This document shows positions 43,703 to 53,029 of a DNA stretch of 64,000 nucleotides, piece after piece. Position numbers and translations under genes: made by a program. The stretch comes from Azospirillum fermentarium. Lineage in GTDB: Bacteria; Pseudomonadota; Alphaproteobacteria; Azospirillales; Azospirillaceae. The first letter of the stretch is position 1; each line of letters opens with the position of its first letter. A model generated the notes under the pieces. That model saw only the letters and a list, made by a program, of their open reading frames with translations, was not told where the DNA came from and made no database searches. The stretch lies in assembly GCF_025961205.1 (NCBI RefSeq), contig NZ_JAOQNH010000001.1, forward strand, positions 2,938,001 through 3,002,000, written 5' to 3'.

Positions 43703-45538
43703 TCAATGCATGTTGAGATGAAAGTGATAGGAGACGAATTCCTTGAACTTCTTCACCAGGGCCAGACAATCGTTGAACTGGTCCCGGTCCATCTTCGACA
43801 TTTCCGCCGGGCGGACGGAGTTGTCGATCTTCCCCTCCTCCGGCCCGTCGGTGTCCACCCGCGCCTTGAGCCGCAGGGTGGAGAGGAAGGCGAAGGCTTC
43901 GGCCAGATCGGCGGCGAAGTCGCGCTCCATCAGCCCCTTGTCGGCCAGCGCCCAGATGCGCTGGGTGGTGTTGGTGGGCACCAGATGCTTTTCCAGCGCC
44001 AGCGCGCGGATGCCGTGGACGATGGGGAAGATCGCCGCCTTCTTGATGTCGATGGGCTGGGCGTTCTTGCGCTCGAACAGCCCGCCGAACAGGCCCGACG
44101 GCGTGTCGAACGCCAGCACCGGGCGGGCGAAGTGGGAGAAGAAGCCCTGGTTGTCCGACAGCCGGTCCAGCAGGTAATGCTTGGCCGCCGCCAGCAGCTC
44201 GGGATCGCCGGCCACCGCCTCGGCGTCGAAGAAGATCGCCAGATTGAGCTGGGCGTTTTCGTCGGGGCGGTGGATCCAATGGAACAGCGCGTCCTTGTAC
44301 GCCGCCAGCGGGCGCGTCCATTCCGGGTTCGACACCATGATGTTGCCGGGGCACGGCGGATAGCCGAACGACACCAGGGTGCGGGTGAATTCCGCCGTCA
44401 CCCGGTCGAGATCGGGGCAGGTGTAGCCGTCGCGCAGGATCAGGCCGTTGTCCTGATCGGTCTTCAGGATCTGCTCCCCGCGCCCCTCGCTGCCCATGAC
44501 GATCAGGCAGGCGTTGGCCAGCAGGTCCGGCGGCGCCAGCAACTCGAACAGGCGGCGGAAGATCTTGCGGTTCAGCTCCGTCACCAGTTCGGCGATGAAC
44601 GGCACCTTCACGCCGGTGGCGTGCAGCGTGCGGATCAGCGTCAGCATGTCGGCGCTGGCGCGGGCCAGATCGTCGGTGGTCGCCGCCTTTTCCACCTGCA
44701 GCGCCACCACCTGCGAATGGTTGGACAGCGCGCCCAGCAGGTCGGCCTGTTCCAGCAGGCCGACGATGGCGTCGTCCTCGGTCACCACCACACGGCGCAC
44801 CGAATGCTTGGTCATCAGCACCAGCGCGTTGAACAGCAGGTCGTCGCGGTCCAGCGTGATCAGATCATAGCGCGCCACCGGACCCACCGGGTCGGTCACC
44901 GGGCAGCCATCGACGATGACCCGTTCGCGCAGGTCGGTGCCGGTGACGATGCCGGTGCGCCCGCCCTCTTCCGCCGGCTGCACCAGGATGGCGGTGGTCC
45001 GCTGGTCCTTCATGACGACGGCGGCGTCGCGCAGCGTGGCGGCGGCGGGCAGGAACACCGGCGGGTGGATGTACGCCTGCCGGATGGTGGCCATGGTCAG
45101 CGCCGCCATCTCCCGCGTGTCGCGGCGGCTGGCCAGTGCCTGGAGCCGTTCGGCGAAGTTGCGGTAGACGTACGCCCCGAAGGATTCGTTGACCCGCGCC
45201 AGCTCCAGCAGCGTGTCGCGGGGCAGCAGATAGCACAGCGTGTCCTCGGCCGCTTCGAACACATGCTCCGGCCCGGTGAACAGGGCGCGGATGTCGAAGG
45301 TGTCCTTGGGGCCATAGGCGGCCACCACCGTTCCTCCCGACCGCTCGTGGACCAGACCGCCCAGCACCACGAACAGGCAGTCGCTGGTGTGGTCGCATTC
45401 GATCAGGGCATCGCCGGTGCTGTAAACACCGATGTCGAGGGCGCGGATCAGCCGCTGCTGTTCCGGCGGCGTCAGCCGGTCGAAGGGCGGGACGGAAAAA
45501 TCGAAGGCTTCGGGCAAGGCCGGCTCCGGGCACGACAT
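43703..45538 (-). CDS. DUF294 nucleotidyltransferase-like protein with cNMP-binding and CBS domains
   Basis: 611 residues. The N-terminal domain (about 15-125) is a cyclic nucleotide-binding fold (YSTGDALIECDHTSDCLFVVLGG). Two CBS domains follow (about 150-280; AVVMKDQRTTAILVQ, LITLDRDDLLFNALVLMT), then the DUF294 nucleotidyltransferase-like domain (VMGSEGRGEQILKTDQDNGLIL, with GSEGR and DQDN) and its C-terminal helical domain. Proteins of this architecture often accompany acetate permease genes and are thought to be signalling or regulatory proteins. The gene lies downstream of actP, separated by a terminator. No strong ribosome-binding site precedes 45538. Confidence 0.9.
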   Translation of the reverse strand: MSCPEPALPEAFDFSVPPFDRLTPPEQQRLIRALDIGVYSTGDALIECDHTSDCLFVVLGGLVHERSGGTVVAAYGPKDTFDIRALFTGPEHVFEAAEDTLCYLLPRDTLLELARVNESFGAYVYRNFAERLQALASRRDTREMAALTMATIRQAYIHPPVFLPAAATLRDAAVVMKDQRTTAILVQPAEEGGRTGIVTGTDLRERVIVDGCPVTDPVGPVARYDLITLDRDDLLFNALVLMTKHSVRRVVVTEDDAIVGLLEQADLLGALSNHSQVVALQVEKAATTDDLARASADMLTLIRTLHATGVKVPFIAELVTELNRKIFRRLFELLAPPDLLANACLIVMGSEGRGEQILKTDQDNGLILRDGYTCPDLDRVTAEFTRTLVSFGYPPCPGNIMVSNPEWTRPLAAYKDALFHWIHRPDENAQLNLAIFFDAEAVAGDPELLAAAKHYLLDRLSDNQGFFSHFARPVLAFDTPSGLFGGLFERKNAQPIDIKKAAIFPIVHGIRALALEKHLVPTNTTQRIWALADKGLMERDFAADLAEAFAFLSTLRLKARVDTDGPEEGKIDNSVRPAEMSKMDRDQFNDCLALVKKFKEFVSYHFHLNMH

Positions 45539-45568
45539 CAGTCGGAAGGGGGACGGGTAAAAAGAAAA

Positions 45569-45600
45569 GGCGCCCCAAGATCCGGGGATCTTGGAGCGCC
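45569..45600 (-). terminator. Intrinsic terminator after actP
   Basis: Stem of GGCGC and CCAAGATCC paired with GGATCTTGG and GCGCC (one mismatch), followed on the minus strand by TTTTCTTTTTAC. It lies about 80 bases after the actP stop and separates it from the DUF294 gene. Confidence 0.85.
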
Positions 45601-45681
45601 CGAAGAGTACACCACCGCCACGCGGCGCGGAAGGTGGTGCGGCTTTTGGTGCCGGTTCGTGGGCCGAAGCCCACTCCCCTT

Positions 45682-47400
45682 TTAGTGGGCCGAGGCCCCT
45701 TCGGCACCCAGGCCGGTCTGCGACCGGATGTACTGGGCCTTGAACTTCTCGCGTTCTTCGGCAGCCTGCGCGCTGTTGTCGGTGATCGAGAAGAACCAGA
45801 TCCCGATGAACGACAGGGTGATGGAGAACAGGCCGGGGTTGTCGTAGGGGATGATGGCGGTCTTGTTGCCCAGCACGGCGACCCACACCGTCGGACCCAG
45901 GACCAGCATCACCACCGCCGAGATCAGGCCGAGGGCACCGCCCAACACCGCACCGCGGGTGGTCATCTTGCCCCAGAACATGGACATCACCAGGATGGGG
46001 AAGTTGGCCGAGGCGGCGATGACGAAGGCCAGGCCCACCATGAAGGCGACGTTCTGGTTTTCGAAGGCCACGCCCAGGAAGATGGCGAGGATGCCGATCA
46101 CCACGGTGGTGATCTTCGACACGCGGATTTCGTCCTGTTCGTTCACACGGCCCTTGGCGATGACCGAGGCGTACAGGTCGTGCGACACGGCCGAGGCACC
46201 GGCCAGGGTCAGACCCGCAACCACCGCCAGGATGGTGGCGAAGGCCACGGCGGCGATGAAGCCCAGGAACAGCGACCCGCCCACCGCGTTGGCGGTGTGG
46301 ATGGCGGCCATGTTGGAACCACCGATGATCATCGACGGGTTCACGGCACCGTTGGCGGCGGCCACCTTGGCGGCATCCAGGAACGGATAGACACCGTCGG
46401 CGTTGGGCACCAGCAGCAGCACGATGGCGCCGAAGCCGATGATGAAGGTCAGGATGTAGAAGTAGCCGATGAAGCCGGTGGCGTAGAACACCGACTTGCG
46501 GGCTTCCTTGGCGTCGGCGACGGTGAAGAAGCGCATCAGGATGTGCGGCAGGCCGGCGGTGCCGAACATGAGCGCCATACCCAGCGAGATCGCCGAGATC
46601 GGGTCATGGATGAGCGAGCCGGGGGCCATGATGGTGCCGCCCTTGGCGTGCACCGACACCGCCTTGGTGAACAGCGCTTCGGGCGAGAAGCCGAACTGGG
46701 CCAGGATCATGATGGCCATGAACGACGCACCCGACAGCAGCATCACCGCCTTGATGATCTGCACCCAGGTGGTGGCCAGCATGCCGCCGAAGGTCACGTA
46801 GGCGATCATGATGACGCCGACGATGATGAGCGCGACGAAGTAGTCCAGACCGAACAGCAGCTGGATCAGCTTGCCCGCACCCACCATCTGCGCGATCAGG
46901 TAGAAGGTGACGGTGGCCAGCGAGCCGCAGGCGGCCAGCGTGCGGATCGGGGTCTGCTGGAAGCGGTACGACGCCACGTCGGCGAACGTGTACTTGCCCA
47001 GGTTGCGCAGGCGTTCGGCGATCAGGAACAGAATGATCGGCCAGCCGACCAGCCAGCCCACCGAGTAGATCAGCCCGTCGAAGCCCGAGGTGTACACCAG
47101 ACCGGCGATACCCAGGAACGACGCCGCGGACATGTAGTCACCGGCGATGGCCAGACCGTTCTGGAAACCGGTGATGCCGCCGCCGGCGGCATAGAAGTCC
47201 TTGGCCGACTTGGTCTGTTTGGCAGCCCAATAGGTGATGCCCAGCGTCAGCAGCACGAACGCCAGGAACATGCCGATGGCTTCCCAGTTCGTCGCCTGCT
47301 TCTGGACGGCGCCGTCCACCGAAGCGGCGAAGGCCGCCAGGGGAGCGGAGGTGAGCAGGGCCGCCGCGGCCCCGGTGACACGGGTCGTCAGGCGGCTCAT
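45682..47400 (-). CDS. actP: Cation/acetate symporter
   Basis: 572 residues, sodium:solute symporter family, about 13 membrane segments after a cleavable-looking signal peptide ([14 protein letters not shown]). The family signature [17 protein letters not shown] and [22 protein letters not shown] matches E. coli ActP (YjcG), a high-affinity acetate/glyoxylate uptake system. Its ATG overlaps the stop of the DUF485 gene by one base (TGATG), so the two are translated together; a GTG one codon upstream is possible. Ends at a strong terminator. Confidence 0.95.
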   Translation of the reverse strand: MSRLTTRVTGAAAALLTSAPLAAFAASVDGAVQKQATNWEAIGMFLAFVLLTLGITYWAAKQTKSAKDFYAAGGGITGFQNGLAIAGDYMSAASFLGIAGLVYTSGFDGLIYSVGWLVGWPIILFLIAERLRNLGKYTFADVASYRFQQTPIRTLAACGSLATVTFYLIAQMVGAGKLIQLLFGLDYFVALIIVGVIMIAYVTFGGMLATTWVQIIKAVMLLSGASFMAIMILAQFGFSPEALFTKAVSVHAKGGTIMAPGSLIHDPISAISLGMALMFGTAGLPHILMRFFTVADAKEARKSVFYATGFIGYFYILTFIIGFGAIVLLLVPNADGVYPFLDAAKVAAANGAVNPSMIIGGSNMAAIHTANAVGGSLFLGFIAAVAFATILAVVAGLTLAGASAVSHDLYASVIAKGRVNEQDEIRVSKITTVVIGILAIFLGVAFENQNVAFMVGLAFVIAASANFPILVMSMFWGKMTTRGAVLGGALGLISAVVMLVLGPTVWVAVLGNKTAIIPYDNPGLFSITLSFIGIWFFSITDNSAQAAEEREKFKAQYIRSQTGLGAEGASAH

Positions 47401-47702
47401 CACTTCGTCTCCTCAAGGATCTGGCGGTTCAGCTCGTCGAATTCGCCGTTGGCACGCTGGACGTAGATGCCCGTCAGGATGAACGCCGAAACAATGGTGA
47501 ACAGGCCGACCGGAATGCCCCAGGTCATGGTGCCGCCGCTGATCGACGTGCCCAGGAAGCCCTTGGCGAAGGCGACCAGAAGGATGAAGCCGAAGTAGAT
47601 CACGAGCATGACGATCGACAGCGTGATCGCGAACGCGTCACGCTTGGCGACAAGCTCCTTGAATTTCGGATTCTGCAGAATCCGAGCGTTTCTATCTTGC
47701 AT
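47400..47702 (-). CDS. DUF485 small membrane protein (YjcH type)
   Basis: 100 residues. Two membrane helices (about 26-48 and 60-82) between polar ends; [22 protein letters not shown] is the DUF485 signature. YjcH in E. coli is encoded just before ActP, as here, and is thought to assist acetate transport. GAGGGGAC precedes the ATG. The actP start overlaps its stop. Confidence 0.93.
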   Translation of the reverse strand: MQDRNARILQNPKFKELVAKRDAFAITLSIVMLVIYFGFILLVAFAKGFLGTSISGGTMTWGIPVGLFTIVSAFILTGIYVQRANGEFDELNRQILEETK

Positions 47703-47920
47703 AGTGCGTCCCCTCGCGAGTGCCAGAGAGTTTTGTAAGGTCGTTGGAAGACACTCGGGCGCTATGGTCTTTACCTAGGCATGGGACGTCAACCGTTTTG
47801 ATGCGTGTGGCCTGCGAAATTGTGCCTTGACGAACGGACTTGGGATCGTTCCAAACATCCCCGGCAAGCCGGTGCGCAGATTTATGTCGCACTGCACACC
47901 AGCGGGGAAACGTCGGTACC

Positions 47921-48430
47921 TTAGGAATTTGTGCGGGGCAACCAGGGAATGCGGTGAAACGTCACACCCTCCTCCTGCAGCGCCTCGGCCTCCTCCCGCG
48001 TGGTCTCACCATAAATTCCACGGGCGTCGGTTTCGCCGTAATGAATCTTTCGCGCTTCTTCGGCGAAGCGGTCCCCGACATAATCGCAACTCTTCTCCAC
48101 CGCGTGGCGCACTTCACCCAGGTGGCGCATGACCTCGCGCTGGAACGCGGCCATCCGTTCGTCCACGGGCGCCGATGGCGGGGCGGGGGCGGCCACCGCC
48201 GGCACGCCCGCTCCCGGATTTTCCCGTTCGGGCACCGACGGGGGCGTCTCGGATTTGCTGCGGTGCGATTTCGCAATGCGGGGTGCCATGGGCGCCTTGC
48301 CGATGCGGGCATCGCCGCACACCGGGCAGGTCAGCAGCCCGGCGGCGGCCTGGGCATCATAGGTTGCGCTGTCCCGGAACCATGCTTCGAAGCGATGGTC
48401 GGACGGGCATTTCAATTGATAGAGAATCAT
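47921..48430 (-). CDS. DUF1178 family protein with Cys motifs
   Basis: 169 residues. The N-terminal pattern MILYQLKCPSDHRFEAWFRD, then TCPVCGD and KAPMAPRIAK, is characteristic of DUF1178, probably a small zinc-ribbon. A Pro/Ala linker follows and then a helical C-terminus (LGEVRHAVEKSCDYVGDRFA, IHYGETDARGIYGE). Function unknown. In many alphaproteobacteria it lies beside the nitrilase, grxC and comF genes; here a methyltransferase, a glycosyltransferase and an insertion sequence separate it from them. Confidence 0.9.
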   Translation of the reverse strand: MILYQLKCPSDHRFEAWFRDSATYDAQAAAGLLTCPVCGDARIGKAPMAPRIAKSHRSKSETPPSVPERENPGAGVPAVAAPAPPSAPVDERMAAFQREVMRHLGEVRHAVEKSCDYVGDRFAEEARKIHYGETDARGIYGETTREEAEALQEEGVTFHRIPWLPRTNS

Positions 48431-48535
48431 CGACCGAAAGAACCTCGCACACCACGGCGGTCATACCTATAGTTCCACCCACTTCACCACGACCGCCGCG
48501 CGGCGTCAAATGCCGCCCCTGCCGGATGCTCCGCC

Positions 48536-49126
48536 ATGACCGTCTGCCCGCCCTCCGCCCCCCTGCCCGCCGGCTGCGGCGGTGATCCATCGTCCTGGAT
48601 CGTGCGCTTCGCCCCGCTGGTCACGGCGGGCGGGGCGGTGCTGGACGTGGCGTGCGGCGGCGGCCGGCACCTGCGCCATTTCCACCGGCTGGGCCACCCG
48701 GTGACCGGCATCGACCGTGATACCGGCGGCCTGGCCGATCTGCACGCGCACGAGGGGGTGACCATCGTCACCGCCGATCTGGAGGACGGCTCCGCCTGGC
48801 CGCTGCCCCATGACGCGCGGTTTGCGGCGGTCGTCGTGACCCATTACCTGCACCGCCCGCTGTTTCCCCGGCTGCTGGACGCCGTGGCGCCCGGCGGGGT
48901 GCTGCTGTACGAGACGTTCGCCAGCGGCAACGAACGCTATGGCCGCCCCTCCCGCCCCGATTTCCTGTTGCAGCCGGGGGAGTTGATCCAACGGGTGGCG
49001 GGCCGCCTGACGGTGGTGGCCTATGAGCACGGGCTGAATCCCGGCCCGCGGCCCGCGGTGATCCAGCGGCTGGCGGCGGTGGCCCCGCCGGGCGAGCCCC
49101 GCCTCTTCATAGGACATTTGCCTTAA
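48536..49126 (+). CDS. SAM-dependent methyltransferase (TehB-like)
   Basis: 196 residues. SAM motif I is VLDVACGGGRHLRHFHRLGH, followed by VTGIDRDTGGLADL and FAAVVVTHYLHRPLFPRLLDAV. The C-terminal YETFASGNERYGRPSRPDFLLQPGEL is typical of a proteobacterial subgroup near the tellurite-resistance TehB methyltransferases. Substrate unknown. It precedes the glycosyltransferase gene by 52 bases on the same strand. Confidence 0.85.
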   Translation: MTVCPPSAPLPAGCGGDPSSWIVRFAPLVTAGGAVLDVACGGGRHLRHFHRLGHPVTGIDRDTGGLADLHAHEGVTIVTADLEDGSAWPLPHDARFAAVVVTHYLHRPLFPRLLDAVAPGGVLLYETFASGNERYGRPSRPDFLLQPGELIQRVAGRLTVVAYEHGLNPGPRPAVIQRLAAVAPPGEPRLFIGHLP

Positions 49127-49178
49127 TCCCCTTTTTCGCGCATCTGTAGGACGGATCGGGAGACCGGGGGTCTGAAGG

Positions 49179-50534
49179 GTGAGCGTTCCATTGTTCGACG
49201 GACGGGCCGGCACCGGCGTCCGTTTCGCCGTACCGGGGGGCCGGTGGGCGGTGCTGTGGTGGGTGTTCGTGGCGGTGACCGCCGTGCTGGCGGCGCTGAA
49301 GCCCCTGCGCCCCATCACCCGGATCTATCAGGCCTCCGCCCTTGACTGGTGGTCGGGCGTTCCGGTCTACACCGGCGGCATCCACGGATTTCTCTATTTC
49401 CCGTCCAGCGCCTTTCTGTTCGGGCCGCTGGCGGCCCTGCCCCTGCCGCTGCTGGATCAGGTGTGGCGGCTGATTCAGGCGGGGATTCTGGCCTGGGCCG
49501 TGTGGCGGGCGGCACGGCTGCTGCTGCCCGACGGCGGGGACCGCATGGCCCCGCGGGTGCTGGCGCTGGTGATCCCCGCCGTGTCCATCAACCTGCTGCG
49601 CGGGCAGTGGGAACTGATCATGGCCGCGGTCCTGCTTCACGCGGCGGTGGACGCCGCCTGGGGCCGGTGGGTGCGCGGCGGGCTGATCCTGGCGCTGGCG
49701 GTGGCGCTGAAGCCGCTGGCGCTGGTGCCCGCGCTGCTGTTCGCCGTGGTGCGGCCCCGGCTGATCCTCCCGCTGGCGCTGGGGCTGGCGGCGGCCTTCG
49801 CCCTGCCCTTCCTGCACCCCGACCCGGCCTATGTGCTGGACCAGTACGCGGCGATGACCGCCAAGCTGCTGACGGCGGCGGAGCCGGACAGCGGACGGTG
49901 GTTCAACCTGACCATGCTGCTGAACAGCCTGGGCCTCGGCCCGTCCTACGGCGCCATGACCGGGGTGCGGCTGGCGGCGGCGCTGGCGACGCTGGCGGCG
50001 GCGTGGGTTCTGGTGCGGCGGCTGGACGGGCGCAGCGGCGCCATGGCGGTGCTGTGGCTGGCCTTCGCCTATCTCGCCCTGTTCAACCCGCGGACGGAGG
50101 AAGGCACCTACGCCAACATCGCGCTGATGGCGGCCCTGGCCGCGTGCGCCGAGGCGGCGCGCACGCCGCGGGGTGTACGTCCGGTTCTGCTGGGGGCGGC
50201 GGCGCTGGCGCTTGGCACCCACACGTACGGCGACTGGCTGTACCGCCCCACGGAAACCTGGATCAAGCAGGCGGTGACGCTGGCCCTGTACGCCTATCCC
50301 CTCTGGCTGGCCGCCACCCACCGGGCGTGGGCCGAACCGGTGGCCGAGCCGCCCGCCCCCGACACGTACGGCTGGCGGCGGGACCGGGTGGCCTTGGCCG
50401 CCTGCCTCGCCGTTCCCGTGCTCATCGGGCTGGCGCACGCTCCCCACCGCCTGCCGGCCCTGGGTGCCGCGGCGGCGGCGTGCGTCACGCTGGGCCGGAC
50501 GGCACCGGCGCGCCGCTGGCTGAAGGGGCTTTAG
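49179..50534 (+). CDS. GT87-like membrane glycosyltransferase (DUF2029)
   Basis: 451 residues with about ten hydrophobic segments. The pattern GGIHGFLYFPSSAFLFGPLAALP and VSINLLRGQWELIMAAVLLHA resembles the polyprenyl-phosphate mannosyltransferases of GT87/DUF2029, with an Asp-containing first loop (SALDWWSGVPVY). Acceptor unknown; probably adds sugars to lipid or cell-wall glycans on the periplasmic side. Start is GTG at 49179. Its TAG stop (50532-50534) is part of the IS target duplication TTAG, so the coding region was not changed by the insertion. Confidence 0.8.
   Translation: MSVPLFDGRAGTGVRFAVPGGRWAVLWWVFVAVTAVLAALKPLRPITRIYQASALDWWSGVPVYTGGIHGFLYFPSSAFLFGPLAALPLPLLDQVWRLIQAGILAWAVWRAARLLLPDGGDRMAPRVLALVIPAVSINLLRGQWELIMAAVLLHAAVDAAWGRWVRGGLILALAVALKPLALVPALLFAVVRPRLILPLALGLAAAFALPFLHPDPAYVLDQYAAMTAKLLTAAEPDSGRWFNLTMLLNSLGLGPSYGAMTGVRLAAALATLAAAWVLVRRLDGRSGAMAVLWLAFAYLALFNPRTEEGTYANIALMAALAACAEAARTPRGVRPVLLGAAALALGTHTYGDWLYRPTETWIKQAVTLALYAYPLWLAATHRAWAEPVAEPPAPDTYGWRRDRVALAACLAVPVLIGLAHAPHRLPALGAAAAACVTLGRTAPARRWLKGL
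50531..50534. repeat. Target site duplication (left copy)
   Basis: TTAG directly flanks the left end of the insertion sequence and is repeated at 51839-51842. A 4-bp YTAR duplication is typical of IS5-group elements. It contains the TAG stop of the glycosyltransferase gene. Confidence 0.85.
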
Positions 50535-50626
50535 CAGGGCGCGGAAAAACGGACCGATGCGGTGGCATTGTCTCCGCTGAAGCTTGGAAATGGTGTTTTC
50601 GGGGCCTGTTTTGGTCTGGATGGCGC

Positions 50627-50641
50627 CTTTTTCCGCGCCCT
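50627..50641. repeat. Extra internal copy of the IS end sequence
   Basis: TTTTTCCGCGCCCT, the right-end repeat sequence, recurs here in inverted orientation to the left end at 50535. The two could pair over about 107 bases, or mark a small nested element between the IS end and the transposase stop. Confidence 0.85.
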
Positions 50642-50681
50642 CAGGCTCCTGGAGCCGCCATTCAGGCGGACTCCGGGATGA

Positions 50682-51758
50682 TTATGCCGTTGTCAGCAGC
50701 TTGGGCAGACGGATCAGGTTATAGGCGGCGGCAGTCAGCGTGAACATCCAACCGACGCGGGCGGTGCCGCGGTGACGGGTCTTGCGCAGCCCCGCCCCCT
50801 TGATCCAGCCGAAGACCTCCTCGATCCGCTTGCGGATGCGCAAGGACACGGCATAGCCGGGGTGACGGGTGGTCCGGCCATCAATGGCTGAGCGGCGGTT
50901 GCTGGTGTTCTGGGCAACGTGCGGGGTGGCGCCCAGGCGGCGCATGTTCGCCACGAAATCCTTGGTGTCGTAAGCCTTGTCGGCGCCCAGCGTGATGCGG
51001 TGGCAGCCGGAGATGGCCTCGACCATCGACACCGCCGCCTCGCGTTCGGCCAAGCCCGTAGCCGCCGTCAGCCGGACATCCACCACCAGAGCATGGCGGT
51101 TCTCCATCAGCGCGTGGCCCATGAAGGCCAGCTTCGCCGGCTGCCCGTTGCCCTTGCGGTAGAGACGCGCCTCGGGATCGGTTGTGGAGGCATGCGTTTC
51201 GTTGGACCGTTTCTCACCGTGAAAGTCGCGCTCGCCGTTGCGGCCCGGCCCCGGCGGCTCACCGCTGCCATCTTTGGGCCGGAAGCTCTTCACGCTGGCC
51301 CACGCCTCGATCAGCGTGCCGTCCACCGAGAAGTGCTCGTCCGACAGCAGCGCCTTGACCCGCGGCTGATCCAGCACGGTGGCCAGGAACGTGGCCGCCA
51401 CATCCCCCGCCAGCAAACGCTCACGGTTCTTGGTGAAGACCGTCACGTCCCACACCGGGGCGTCCATCGACAGCCCGACGAACCAGCGGAACAGCAGGTT
51501 GTAATCAAGCTGCTCCATCAACTGGCGTTCCGAGCGCACCGAGTAGAAGGCCTGGAGCAGCAGCGCCCGCAGCAGCTTCTCCGGTGCGATCGACGGCCGC
51601 CCGATCTTCGAGTACAGACCCTCGAAGGCTGGCGACATCACCTCCAGCGCTTCATCCACGATGGCCCGGATCGCCCGCAACGGGTGGTTGGCCGGAACCC
51701 GAGCCTCACAGCTCACGTAGCTGAACAGACCCTCGCTGCGTTCGTCCGAACCCCGCAT
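50682..51758 (-). CDS. IS5-family transposase
   Basis: 358 residues, full length. An N-terminal DUF772-type domain (SYVSCEARVPANHPLRAIRAIVD, IAPEKLLRALLLQAFYSVRSERQL) is followed by a DDE domain: Asp146 (SVDGTLIEAW), Asp260 (GADKAYD) and Glu313, where R309-x3-E313-x6-K320 fits the IS5-group signature in RKRIEEVFGWIK. No frameshift or stop was seen, so it should be functional. GAGGGGGCG precedes the ATG. Confidence 0.95.
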   Translation of the reverse strand: MRGSDERSEGLFSYVSCEARVPANHPLRAIRAIVDEALEVMSPAFEGLYSKIGRPSIAPEKLLRALLLQAFYSVRSERQLMEQLDYNLLFRWFVGLSMDAPVWDVTVFTKNRERLLAGDVAATFLATVLDQPRVKALLSDEHFSVDGTLIEAWASVKSFRPKDGSGEPPGPGRNGERDFHGEKRSNETHASTTDPEARLYRKGNGQPAKLAFMGHALMENRHALVVDVRLTAATGLAEREAAVSMVEAISGCHRITLGADKAYDTKDFVANMRRLGATPHVAQNTSNRRSAIDGRTTRHPGYAVSLRIRKRIEEVFGWIKGAGLRKTRHRGTARVGWMFTLTAAAYNLIRLPKLLTTA

Positions 51759-51838
51759 CGCCCCCTCGCCGGCCTCATTCTCTACGAAATGAGAGAATCA
51801 CGACCGGCCAGCCGGGCATAGCCTTTTTCCGCGCCCTG

Positions 51839-51842
51839 TTAG
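51839..51842. repeat. Target site duplication (right copy)
   Basis: Second TTAG. Its TTA is the complement of the TAA stop of the nitrilase gene, so that gene was not shortened. Confidence 0.85.
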
Positions 51843-52693
51843 CCGCCCAGATCGAACGGGCGGTCGTGGGTCAGCGACGGGATCATCCGCCGTGCCTCGG
51901 CCACCGCCGCCAGATCGAGGTCGGCGGTGATGATCCCCACCTCCTCGCCGCCATCGGCGATGATCTCGCCCCAGGGGGAGATGATGAGGGAATGGCCGAA
52001 GGTCTTGCGCCCCTGGTCGTGGGTGCCGGTCTGGGCCGGGGCCAGGACGAAGCACCCGGTCTCGATGGCCCGCGCCCGCAGCAGCACATGCCAGTGGGCC
52101 CGCCCGGTGGGCACGGTGAAGGCCGCCGGCACGGTCAGCAACGATGCCCCCGCCTTGGCCAGAGCCCGGTACAGGTGGGGAAAGCGCACGTCGTAGCAGA
52201 CGGTCATGCCCAGCCCGCCCCACGGTGTGGGCGCCACCACCCCCCGTTCGCCGGGACGGAAGGTGGCGGATTCGCGGTAGCTCTCCCCGCCCGCCAGATC
52301 CACGTCGAACATGTGGATCTTGTCGTAGCGGGCCACGAGCCGCCCCTGGCCGTCGAACAGCAGGCTGCGGTTGGCCACCCGCCCGTCGTCCAGCCGGATG
52401 CCAATGGTGCCGGCCAGAATCCACGCCCCGGTTTCCTGCGCCAGACCGGCGAAGAACGGCACCGCGGGGTGCTCATCCTCCCCAGACACGCGGGCGAGCA
52501 CCTTGTCCCGCCCCTGCACGATCATGGCGACGTTTTCAGGCAGCGCGATCAGTTCCGCCCCCGCATCGCGGGCCCGGCGGACCAGATCCCCCGCAGCGTC
52601 GAGGTTGGGCCGGATCTCGGTCCCGGCGTTGACCTGGATGCAGGCCGCCCGGACCCGGCCCCCCGCCCCCGGCGCCATCGCCGGCGCGTCCAT
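51839..52693 (-). CDS. Carbon-nitrogen hydrolase (nitrilase superfamily, Nit1/Nit2-like)
   Basis: 284 residues. The catalytic triad of the nitrilase fold is present: Glu in [11 protein letters not shown], Lys in [12 protein letters not shown], Cys in [16 protein letters not shown]. The [13 protein letters not shown] and [15 protein letters not shown] motifs point to the Nit (omega-amidase or deaminated glutathione amidase) group, conserved next to grxC and comF in alphaproteobacteria. The start at 52693 overlaps the grxC stop (ATGA), so the two are coupled. Its stop lies within the IS target duplication. Confidence 0.92.
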   Translation of the reverse strand: MDAPAMAPGAGGRVRAACIQVNAGTEIRPNLDAAGDLVRRARDAGAELIALPENVAMIVQGRDKVLARVSGEDEHPAVPFFAGLAQETGAWILAGTIGIRLDDGRVANRSLLFDGQGRLVARYDKIHMFDVDLAGGESYRESATFRPGERGVVAPTPWGGLGMTVCYDVRFPHLYRALAKAGASLLTVPAAFTVPTGRAHWHVLLRARAIETGCFVLAPAQTGTHDQGRKTFGHSLIISPWGEIIADGGEEVGIITADLDLAAVAEARRMIPSLTHDRPFDLGG

Positions 52694-52953
52694 CACGCCA
52701 GCCCCAGCAGCGGGTCGAGCCTGCCCTGGCTGTCCAGGGCGTGGATGTCGTCGCACCCGCCCATGGATTGCCCGTCGATGAAGACCTGCGGCACCGTGGT
52801 GCGCCCGCCGGCCCGCTCGATCATCTCGTCCCGGCGGTTGGGGTACTGGTAAATGTCGATTTCCTCGTACGCCACCCCCTTGCCGTCCAGCAGCCTCTTG
52901 GCACGCACGCAATAGGGGCAGAAGGGCGAGGTATAGATCACAACATCGGCCAT
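52693..52953 (-). CDS. grxC: Glutaredoxin 3
   Basis: 86 residues. Thiol-disulfide oxidoreductase with the dithiol site CPYC in IYTSPFCPYCVRAKRLL, TVPQVFIDGQSMGGCDDI (glutathione site, cis-Pro) and the usual length. GGAGTGTC precedes the ATG at 52953; a GTG three codons earlier would be in frame. Operon: comF, grxC, nitrilase. Confidence 0.97.
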   Translation of the reverse strand: MADVVIYTSPFCPYCVRAKRLLDGKGVAYEEIDIYQYPNRRDEMIERAGGRTTVPQVFIDGQSMGGCDDIHALDSQGRLDPLLGLA

Positions 52954-53029
52954 AGCGGACACTCCACCGTTTGGAATCGTTATAGTCTGAACAGCCCGCC
53001 CGCGCCAGCGTCACACGGTCCCTTCCAGA

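Larger units (their letters stand above)
50535..51838 (-). mobile_element. Complete IS5-family insertion sequence (1304 bp)
   Basis: Ends are 15-bp perfect inverted repeats: CAGGGCGCGGAAAAA at 50535-50549 and its complement at 51824-51838. TTAG flanks both ends as a 4-bp target duplication. One transposase gene (50682-51758) fills most of it. The perfect ends, duplication and intact transposase suggest a recent, probably still active insertion. The left end also contains an extra inverted copy of the end sequence at about 50627-50641. Confidence 0.95.
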
